Positions 8,294 to 16,500 of a DNA stretch of 16,877 nt are shown piece after piece (position 1 is the stretch's first letter; every line of letters starts with the position of its first letter). Origin of the DNA: Chrysochromulina tobinii (lineage: Eukaryota > Haptophyta > Prymnesiales > Chrysochromulinaceae). Made by a program: the position numbers and the translations under genes. The stretch lies in assembly GCA_001275005.1 (NCBI GenBank), contig JWZX01003183.1, positions 1 to 16,877 of the forward strand, given 5' to 3'. The notes beneath the pieces were generated by a model. The model ran no database searches and was not told the origin of the DNA. It worked only from the letters and a program-made list of their open reading frames with translations.

Positions 8294-8827
8294 TGCGGTG
8301 ATCCGACGCCGACGATCATCCGGGGGGGTGGGGGGGACTCTCTTGTTTGCTCGGAGCGAGTTGCTCGCGAACGGGCAGCGTGGCGCACTGCCGCCATGCC
8401 GCCCGGCGTCGCGACGATTCTCTTGAGGCCACGCAGGATACCGACGGCGGCATGAACGTGAGTCTCGTGGTGCTAGCGCTGCGTACTTGTGCACACGGGA
8501 TGCCGCCGCAGTTAGTGAGGTTACGCCTTAGCGTTTCGTGGCTTTTGCGGGGCGGGCGCGTGCGACAGGGGCCCGGGGCAGGCGCCTATACAGGTTGGTT
8601 TTCCAAAAATGCGTACAAATATATATATATTGATTTGGCGACTTTTAATTGGTCACTGGTGCCAACTCGTGTAGTGCCAGCCTGACGGCGGGCGACACCG
8701 TCCTGTATCGTGTGTTCGTGTCCTTATCGCGTTATCGACGCGCCATTGCGAGATCTCGCGTTCGCATGCTGTGGATTCGAAAGTACAGGGCACGATATGC
8801 GCGCATGATTGTCGACGGCCGCGCGCC
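8294..8827. other. Convergent 3' intergenic region (Ran / RPB6)
   Basis: This lies between two gene ends facing each other. It contains G-runs near 8322-8337 and a short A/T stretch with an (AT)n core around 8614-8634. I see no supported gene. Confidence 0.55.
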
Positions 8828-9534
8828 TCACCCGCTGCGAAACGTGGGCGCCGAGCGCGCAGTCGCGTCGATCTCAAACTCACGCGGCAGCAGGTTCTGC
8901 TCATCGGGAATGATGAGCTCGTCCACATTCCAATCCTCGTACGAGCCGTCGGGCAGGAAGCGGCGCACGGTGAGGGGAATCTTGCGCGCTCGCAGCTCCT
9001 TGAGCGCAATCTGAAGCGGGTCCGTTTCGCCCTCCAATTCTACCATCACCGGTGCATTCATGCTGCGGAAGCGGCCAGCGCGCAGCACGTCAGCTTGTTG
9101 CGTCTTCAGCACGCCAAGTGGGACGAGCGAGGATGTGCGTGGTTCGAGGCTCCCAGATTCAAAGGCACCTGATCTGCACTGCGCGTGTGCCGAGGATGCG
9201 CGCACGTTCGTACTTGGTCATGTACGGTGTTGTGATCCTGTCATCCTTGTCGACTGCATGACCTGCGACACCATCCTCGGGTGCATCGCCCACCTCAACC
9301 ACACCCTGATCGGCTCCCTCCTCTCCCTCCTTATCGCCCTCCTCGCCTTCCTCGCCCTCGTTGTCCAAGTCCGGCTCGTCAGCGTCTATGTCGTCATTGT
9401 CGAAGTCCCTGCAAAATGCAGCGGGCAGGCAGGAGGTCAGCGTCTGACCCTCACATGGAGTACTGCAAGAGTTGCATGTGCGAAGTCGCGCACCCATCGT
9501 CGCCGCCTCCAAAGCCGCCCTCGTCGTCACTCAT
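8828..9534 (-). CDS. RPB6: RNA polymerases I/II/III shared subunit RPB6 (RPABC2)
   Basis: Three exons (9534-9494, 9408-9169, 9062-8828; both introns phase 2) give 171 residues. Residues 1-70 are acidic, as in all RPB6 proteins, starting [14 protein letters not shown]. The conserved core follows: [20 protein letters not shown] (71-90), [20 protein letters not shown] (94-113), [20 protein letters not shown] (115-134) and [11 protein letters not shown] (135-145). The family subunit is part of the core of all three nuclear RNA polymerases, anchoring near the clamp and helping assembly. It is longer than the human protein (127 residues) because of an extended acidic region and an extra C-terminal tail of about 26 residues of unknown role. 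The splice-joined sequence restores an unbroken family core, so the model is firm. Confidence 0.96.
9063..9168 (-). other. RPB6 intron 2 (106 nt, GTGCCT...CGCAG)
   Basis: The donor atcag|gtgcct and acceptor ttccgcag|catg split a Ser codon and restore [13 protein letters not shown] exactly as expected for RPB6. Confidence 0.93.
9409..9493 (-). other. RPB6 intron 1 (85 nt, GTGCGC...TGCAG)
   Basis: The donor gatgg|gtgcgc and acceptor attttgcag|ggac join GGGDDG to DFDNDD in phase 2, keeping the acidic N-terminus in frame. Confidence 0.9.
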
Positions 9535-9968
9535 GCTTACACCGAAGTCACTGCGCACCCGCACCGACCGGCGTGTATGGACAGTACACGAGCCACGCAG
9601 CACAGCTCTGTGCACGATAGCGCTCGCGCGGCAAGTTTCGCCACGACGGCGCGCCGTAAGCAAACAAGCCAGCACGCAGGCAACTGGGGTATTCGGTTGC
9701 GCTTGTGTTGTTCCGACTAATTAGCTTGCTTGCTTGGCGCGCCTCGTTTCAGACGTGGCACAGCGCTGGTCCCGAGGTACCTAGGGAGAGCTGCAAGTCT
9801 ATCGAGCAAGTCTACACCTACTAGTGTTTTCATCATACATCTACGATACGTGTGGCCGGAAAGACTCTCCGAGGTGACACCTGACGACTACATGAGTTAT
9901 CACCTGCTTCTCCAGGGAGCTGCTCTTGCTGACAAGCATGCGTATTCCGAGCTTCTCGGTGGGTCGTC
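9535..9968 (-). other. Intergenic region between GTPase-Hsp20 end and RPB6 start
   Basis: Both flanking genes run leftwards, so this holds the 3' UTR of the GTPase-Hsp20 gene and the promoter/5' UTR of RPB6. No core promoter element or further gene is evident. Confidence 0.5.
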
Positions 9969-11842
9969 TCACCTGATGGCGACACTTTCCTCATCCGCAT
10001 CGGGTTTGAACGTGAGCCTGAGCACCCCATCCACCACGGTGACCGAGCCGAACTTGCGTTCATACTCCTGCGGCACCTTGAAGGTGAGTGTGAAGTCGCC
10101 GTACTGGCGCTCCTGACGCTCGACCTTTTGGACAAGCAGCTCGGGGTACGGGCGCAGCCGTGTCCCCTTGACGATCGTGGTGACGTTTTGACGCGAGAGC
10201 CGGATGTCATCACTCGTCATACCGGGCACGTCCATGATGATTGTGTAGAGGGCATTGTCACGCACAATGTCGATCGCGGGCACAAATGAGTTGGGGCGGG
10301 TGAGCAGGAGGCCCGAAGCGTCGACCGACGTCTGCTGCAGCCGAAAGCTGTCCTCGGTACGTGCCTTGGCGCGGATCAGACGCGTGCGCGGGTCGTCTGT
10401 CATCTCGACAGAGAGCTCGGGCTCGGTCTTAAAATAGGCGGAGAGCCGCCCGTTGCAGCTCTGCAGCACCGACTGCAGCACCGAGAATCGGCGGTTGACG
10501 GGCACGAAGGCGGAGCGCAGCCAGTTCTTGAGGAGTGCAAAGGTCCAGCCGTTGGTACGGTCCCCCAGCTCGCAGTCCTCGTTGGCGAGGATCACGTGCC
10601 GGCTGAAGTCGGTCTTGAACCAAAGGACATCTTTCTCCTCAAGTTCTCCCGTAATTGGATTGAGCGCGGCGATGCGTGTGGTCTGCACCTTGCCGCGCCC
10701 GTACACGAAGAGGATCTGGCTGTGGAAGATGTGGTCCATGACCTCCTGCTCCATCACCGTCTTGCAGTTGTGCACAACGATCACCTCCTGGAAGTGTTTC
10801 TTTGAGTTTTGGAGCGAGCGCGTCAGCCGATCGAGGTAGCGCTGGTCGAGCGAGGTGAAGTCATTCACGACGCACAAAAAGTAGTCGGCCAGGTCGAAGA
10901 TGACGTCCTGGATGAAGCGCTCGGAAATCTCCTTCTCGACGACCGAGAGCTCATTCTCCACCTTGACGGGCGCATACGAGCCTTCCGAGTCCAGCACGAT
11001 GAACTTGGTGCCCTCGACGTCCACGTGCTTGAAGGAGAGGCCCTTGGTCGACACCTTCTTGCCGCTGGGGAGTTGCGAACCCGTCAGATGGTTGAGTACA
11101 AATGTCTTTCCCTTGTCGAAGAGTCCGAGCACTGCCACGACGGCGCCGTCCCAACCATCGGAGGCCGAGGAGCCCTGAGCCTCGTCGCCATCGCTTACCA
11201 GGCACGCTGCTGTCCCTAGGTCGATGGTGCGGTCAGGGTCGTCGTCGTCGCTGTCGCGCGTGCGTTGACGCGGCTGCAGCGGACCTGCCGCGCTGCGGCT
11301 CAAGGGCTCTGTGCCGAGCACGTATCGCTTCTCGTCCTCACTGCATGAGGAGAGGAAGCGTTCGCTGTAACACACACGCCATCCGTGCGTGCTCACGTCC
11401 GACAGCTTGGTGATCTCGCACACCCAGTCGTTACACCTCCTGCTCTCTCGAGGCTGCGGGTGAAGGGCTCGGTGGCAGCCGGAAGCTGCGCCGCGCGCGA
11501 AGGACCGGCTTGCGGTGAGCTCGTGAGACTTGTCGCTTCGCCCGTGGGATGCTGCTGCTGCGTCGGCGAATTGGGTGCGATGGACTCAACTGCGCTCACG
11601 CCGTCATCAAAATCGGGGCGCTTGCGTCTACTTGAGCGCTGCTTAGCAATCAGCTCCTTCTGCTCCTTGGTGAGCTCCGCCTGCGCTGCCAGCAGCTCCT
11701 CACGCTGGCGCTGCGCGATCAGCAGCAGCGCCTCAATCCCCATGGCGTGCTGCTCGATGGCTCGAAGGCCATCCTCGGCCGTCTCTAGCGTCAGCATGGC
11801 TGGGTGCCACGAGGATGCGGCAGCGGCATCATCCTCGGGCAT
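9969..11842 (-). CDS. GBP/dynamin-type GTPase fused to a C-terminal Hsp20 (alpha-crystallin) domain
   Basis: The model has exons 11842-11600 and 11453-9969 (575 residues). Residues 35-75 are a charged coiled-coil-like helix (RQREELLAAQAELTKEQKEL). A GTPase domain follows: P-loop GLFDKGKT (191-198, GxxxxGKT), a switch Thr in STKGLSF, and G3 motif DSEG (236-239) in FIVLDSEGSYAP. The G4 position is unusual: VVHNCKT instead of NKxD, as happens in large GTPases such as guanylate-binding proteins. Residues about 474-566 are an alpha-crystallin domain: DNALYTIIMDVPGMTSDDIR, then VERQERQYGDFTLTFKVP, then VVDGVLRLTF, which carries the family's GVL motif. The large second exon is firm; the first exon and true start are less certain, since a stop lies upstream and alternative upstream exons are possible. 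Such a fusion could couple nucleotide-driven assembly to client holding, but function is inferred from domains only. Confidence 0.85.
11454..11599 (-). other. Proposed intron of the GTPase-Hsp20 gene (146 nt, GTGAGC...CGCAG)
   Basis: The coiled-coil frame and the GTPase frame differ. A strong donor ggc|gtgagc and acceptor acccgcag|cctcgag join them in phase 0. Other donors in the same frame that I tried did not give compatible phases. Confidence 0.55.
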
Positions 11843-11980
11843 ACTGTATTGCCGACGACCCTTGAAGCGGCTCTCCGGCACGCGAAGGCATTTCGTAGGG
11901 AGCGCGGCGGGGCCTTACAACTCGGCTCTTCCTGTATCAGAGCTTCCAAACCCGGCTCCGAACTTGATTGATGTTCCCCC

Positions 11981-13264
11981 ATGTCTTCGATATACTCGAC
12001 GGGCTATGGCACACTCGCCAGCGGCCTCGTTCTCCGCACGCCGATTATGACGCGCAGCGCACTGCATGCAATCTTTACGTTACAAGGCCTTTTTCCAAGT
12101 GCAAAGAACCTGAGAGTCGCTAGAAGGCCACCGCCGAAGATGGCCTGCATGAGCTTGCCCCGCCACGTTCCCACCCTCGACCACTCGTACCCCGCGCCCT
12201 TGCCCTTGTATGTATCGTGGCTGGCACAATCGACGGGAAACAGCCCTCCGAATGCGAGCCAGGTCGGTCTCTCGCCTCGTGGAGAGACCTCAGCGCGTAA
12301 GTGGCCGGTCTCAAGCCACGGCCATCTCGAGGCAAAGCCCACGTACGCCGGTCTGAGCGTCGGCCTGGGTTGCGTTCCCGGATCCGTGCAACCTGACGGG
12401 ATGTCCGCGGCCGCGCTGCGCTCGAGGCCCGCTTTTGACGACTGCAGAGTCTTCTCCGGCCCGAAGCATGCCGATCCGAGCGTGGGCAGCGTCGTCAACT
12501 ACCACCGATCGCTCGCAAGCAATAGGGACGGCAAGCTCACAATCCCACTGGAGCAGACGGCTATGCCACTCGCCAGCCCGCTCCGCGCTGTGCTGAAGCC
12601 CATTCGCCTCTTTAGCGACGACACTGTCCTTCACCCCGCAGCTCCACGTGGAGAACACCTCGTCCCTCGTGGGCGCGCCCGCTCTTCACGCCGGGCGCTC
12701 CGACGAGGGCCGGACGCTCGCCCTCATGGCACGTACAGCAGCCCGCGCACAGGCGAAACCCACCCGACCGCGCATGCCCTTAGCATGCCCGCAATTGCAG
12801 AGGAGCGGCGGCGCACGATCAAGATTGCGGAGGAGCATGCGGCCGCTCAGATCGCTGCACAGCTCTCCTTTGCAGCCTTTCAGCAGCATCAGCGTGACGT
12901 CCACAAAACAGAGCGCGCCGCTGCCAAGACGCTGCGGCCCAGCTCGCTCGCAGTCTTACCCAGAACCCCCGAGCCGGACACGCCACGTCACCTCTCCTTG
13001 TCCTCGCCCAGGTCGGCGCCCATCACGGCGCGCCTCGAGAGCCTCGCTACGCCGCGTCGTGGCCCATCTGGAGACCTTCTCGAGCCATTCTCGCCTCGTT
13101 CGGCTTCCTTCTCGCCGGGAGTGCCGCGCTTCAACACGCTCAAGGGCACCTACGAGGTGTGCGACGCGGACGGCCGCATCGTGAACGACGAGCGCAACCT
13201 CGAGCTGTGCACCGACAAGCGCTACCTGGCGAGTACTCTGACGTCAGAGTCAGACTGGGAGTGA
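11981..13264 (+). CDS. Unrecognised Ser/Pro-rich protein with a charged helical segment
   Basis: A single open frame of 427 residues from an ATG at 11981. No known domain is visible. Residues about 267-315 are a charged helix (MPAIAEERRRTIKIAEEHAA and onward). Residues 318-380 are rich in Ser-Pro-Arg motifs (SLSSPRS, ATPRRGP, PFSPRSASFSPG) that look like a disordered, phosphorylatable region. The last 45 residues (TYEVCDADGRIVNDERNLEL) look folded and end in acidic SESDWE. Between about 12,639 and 12,755 another frame codes better (LHVENTSSLVGAPALHAGRS onward), and it could be joined by short introns, so the middle and the N-terminus may be mis-modelled. The C-terminal half is the reliable part. 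It diverges from the GTPase-Hsp20 gene, about 140 bases apart, so a shared promoter is possible. Confidence 0.6.
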   Translation: MSSIYSTGYGTLASGLVLRTPIMTRSALHAIFTLQGLFPSAKNLRVARRPPPKMACMSLPRHVPTLDHSYPAPLPLYVSWLAQSTGNSPPNASQVGLSPRGETSARKWPVSSHGHLEAKPTYAGLSVGLGCVPGSVQPDGMSAAALRSRPAFDDCRVFSGPKHADPSVGSVVNYHRSLASNRDGKLTIPLEQTAMPLASPLRAVLKPIRLFSDDTVLHPAAPRGEHLVPRGRARSSRRALRRGPDARPHGTYSSPRTGETHPTAHALSMPAIAEERRRTIKIAEEHAAAQIAAQLSFAAFQQHQRDVHKTERAAAKTLRPSSLAVLPRTPEPDTPRHLSLSSPRSAPITARLESLATPRRGPSGDLLEPFSPRSASFSPGVPRFNTLKGTYEVCDADGRIVNDERNLELCTDKRYLASTLTSESDWE

Positions 13265-13590
13265 GGCAGGTCGCAGGAGTGCTGACAAGAGTGCTGAGAG
13301 AGGTCTGGTTGTGTCGACATTTGTCCCCCATGTAACCCATGGGGTTGTGTCGTCATTTGCCCCCCCATGGGGTTGTGTCGTCATTTGCCCCCCATGGGAG
13401 GGTAATGGGAGGGAGTTAAAAGGAACGAGTTTCACGGTCATGCGGGGCGGAAAATGCAAGCACTTTTCCGTCATCAAGAGGTCGCGCGAGAAGCGCAATC
13501 TTGCGCTGAGCTCGGCAGGACTCCGTCACTCCGTCGAAGCTTTTGTTGCATTCTCAGATTTCTGATTTTCCGTCACGCTAGATTGCCATC
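13265..13590 (+). other. Intergenic region upstream of the helix-repeat gene
   Basis: It begins with duplicated gagtgctgaca/gagtgctgaga words and a minisatellite, then unique sequence including agttaaaagg (about 13,415) before the next start codon. No core promoter is certain. Confidence 0.5.
13307..13398. repeat. Minisatellite, three copies of a ~28-bp unit
   Basis: Copies of ggttgtgtcgtcatttgccc, each leading into a C-run and catggg, begin at 13307, 13343 and 13371. The first is diverged (gacatttgtc) and followed by a partial catgtaacccatgg. The C-run length varies between copies. Confidence 0.9.
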
Positions 13591-16500
13591 ATGGTGATGA
13601 CCTTGCGAGTTGCCGCGCTGCTCGCGTTCGCGCTCACACCCGCTGGAGCGGGATTCGCACCGGCCGGTGTATGCACCAAGGCTCACCGGGTAGGCGCTTC
13701 GCGCGTGGGCCCCCTGATGCTCTCTCCCGACAAAAACCGCCTCGCGGCACTCGAAGACGAGGTCCAGATCCTGAAGCTGCGGGCAAAGCAGCTCGAGATA
13801 CTGAAGCAGAAGGCGGAGCTGGAGGGTCAAGTCACGATCCCAGCCTCATTTGGCACGGGCACGCTCGAGGATCAGGTCGACCTCATGCAGCAGCGGGCGC
13901 AGCAGCTTCAGCACGAGATCCTCGAGGCGGCGGCTGAGCTCGTGCAGATGCCCGCCCCCACCGACTGGGAACGTGCGTACGAATGGGAACGTGTGTTGCC
14001 TCGAGTTGCAAAGGCGACCTCTGTCGCCGCGCCAGTGCCACCGCCGCCCGCCAATGGAGGCCGTCGTACCACACCCGAGCTCGCCGTGTCGGCGTTCATG
14101 ACGTTGTTTGCTTTCGAGTCGCCGCTCGACGCGGCCAAGTCGGCCGTCGCGGAGCTCTTGGGCACTGCCAGGGCCGCCACAACCGCCGTCTCGCACAGCG
14201 CGAACGCGGCCAACGCCATCAATGCCGCCACGAGCATCGCCAGGGCGGCTGCTGGCACGGTGGGGGGGGCGATTGGCAGGGCGGCGGGGGGTACGGTGAG
14301 CAGGGCGGCGGCGCGTAGTGCGGCTGGCTCGGAGGTGTTCGCTACCCTTGTCGAGGCGCCCCTGGCGCTACGGCCTCGCACACGGCGCATGGGAGGCGTG
14401 TTTCCTCGCGGGACATTTTGGCCTCAGCCACACAGGCCAGCTGTCCGAAACAGTGATGGCGGGGAGACTCGGAGAGTTGCTGGACGATGCACGCACTCTG
14501 GTGCCCCTGCGGCTTGCCCTTGCCCTTGCCCTGGCTCCTTGGATGCGTCTGCCCGCGCCAAAGTTTGGGCCGAGCGCGCCGGCGAGTGGAGCGGCGAACG
14601 CACCGACGGGCTCGCCGACGGATGCGGCCGCAGATGCAGATGCAGATGCGGCGTGGCATGCGGCCGCCTGGAACGCGGCGGGCATGATGGCGGCGGCGGC
14701 GTATCGCCCGACGAGCACGGGGAGTGCGCCCCCTCTCTCACCCGAAGAAAGGGGCGCCCTCGAGCGCTTCATCAGCATGCGCGATGGCGCGAGTGCCTCC
14801 ATGGCGGCGGCGGCGGCGGCAACGTGCGACGTGGCATTTGACGAGGCTCAGAGCGCTGTGGCACGTTTGTCAGCCGAGGCGGCGCGCCAGGCCAACGGAC
14901 GCCTCGCGACCGTCCGAATGGACTTCACGACGCCTTCGGCGCAGCCCTTTGCGGCGGCAGCCGAGGCGGCGGTGGACGCAGCGTACGTGGCCAGCAAGAT
15001 GGTCGAGGCGGTTGAAGTCGGAGCGCCGCCGTCGCAAGCGCCCGCTCCTCACGACCACGAGACCGCAGCCAAGGCGAAATGGTTGACCGAGCAAGCCCAA
15101 CGATTCGACCGCAATTTCTTGGGAGTCAAGAGTGAAGCCGCGGCGAAGGCGGCGTGGCTCGCAAAGCTTGACGCGCCAAGCTGGGGCCAAAGGGGCACCA
15201 TCGCGCCAGCAGAGCACGGTGCTCTTATGGTGCCGACGAGTGCGCCGACGACCGCTGCGATTGTGGCGGCGGCCACCACCACAACAGCTGCGTCAGGGGT
15301 GTCGAGCGAGGCGGCAGCGAAGGCGGCGTGGCTCGCAAAGCTTGATGCGCCTGTGTGGGGGAGTCAGCGGCAGCCCGAGATGGCGGGGGCCACCACCGCT
15401 GCCGAGCCTGCGATGTCGAGCGAGGCGGCAGCGAAGGCGGCGTGGCTCGCAAAGCTTGATGCGCCTGTGTGGGGGAGTCAGCGGCAGCCCGAGATGGCGG
15501 GGGCCACCACCGCTACCGAGCCTGCGATGTCGAGCGAGGCGGCAGCGAAGGCGGCGTGGCTCGCAAAGCTTGACGCGCCAAGCTGGGGCCAAAGGGGCAC
15601 CATCGCGCCAGCAGAGCACGGTGGTCTTATGGTGCCGACGAGTGCGCCGACGACCGCTGCGATTGTGGCGGCGGCCACCACCACAACAGCTGCCGTGCCT
15701 GCGACATCGAGCGAGGCGGCAGCGAAGGCGGCGTGGCTCGCAAAGCTTGATGCGCCAGCGTGGGGGGGTCAGCGGCAGACAGTGCAGCATGAAATTGGTG
15801 CCATGGCTACGCGCGTCGCCCCAGCGGTCAAGGCAAGTGGCGGCGTGGCACCACAGTGCTCAGCTGATTTGAAGCTTTCCGCTCCGGTGGATCTAGAGGC
15901 GGAGGCCAGGGCTGCATGGCACGCTAAGCGCGAGCAGCCCGGATCGTGGCGCCAGCTCCACCAGAAGGAGGCGGAGGCCAAGGCGGCGCCCAGCATAGCG
16001 ACCAAGACGGCGCCACGTCTCCTAAAGGAGGAAGAGGCGAAGGCGGCCTGGCTGGCAACACTCGAGCCTGCAGTCTGGGGTCGTCTCAAGAACGACGGCG
16101 CGACGAGCGTCGGCTTGGAGACTGCTACGGCCCAGTGGCAGGAGGGTCCCTTGCGAGGCTCTCATCGAACCCGCCATACAGGCGAGTACGACGCCGTCAC
16201 GGCCGACGTGACAGGGCGGCGTCACGGTGTGACAGAGGCCGACGGTGTGACAGAGGCCGGCAGGCCTCCAGGCAGGCCGGACGAGGCGGCGGCCAAGGCG
16301 GCATGGCTGGCCAAGCTCGAGGCGCCCACATGGGACCGCCAGCACTTCTCGCCGACATCGGCACCGGCAGCGCCTGCTCACGTCGCACCGGCGGTCGCCC
16401 CGTGGCCTACTTTAGGTGCGGAGGCGGCGGCTAAAGCGGCGTGGCTTTCCAAACTGGAGGCACCGACTTGGGGCTCAACGGCCGCCGGCACCACGGCGCC

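Noticed and set aside
7535-8494. A 319-codon open frame on the minus strand across the Ran gene
   Set aside because: It is the antisense shadow of a highly conserved gene in GC-rich DNA, with His/Leu/Val-rich content and no recognisable motif.
8614-8634. (AT)n stretch resembling a TATA element or origin
   Set aside because: Located in a convergent 3' region next to no gene start; a short simple repeat is sufficient explanation.
9131-9156. A tRNA T-loop-like ggttcgaggctcc
   Set aside because: No matching D-arm, anticodon arm or acceptor stem; it lies within RPB6 intron 2 on the other strand.
11385-12050. A 221-codon plus-strand open frame opposite the GTPase first exon
   Set aside because: Ser/Ala/Cys-rich antisense of a coiled coil; the minus strand reads as a natural charged helix.
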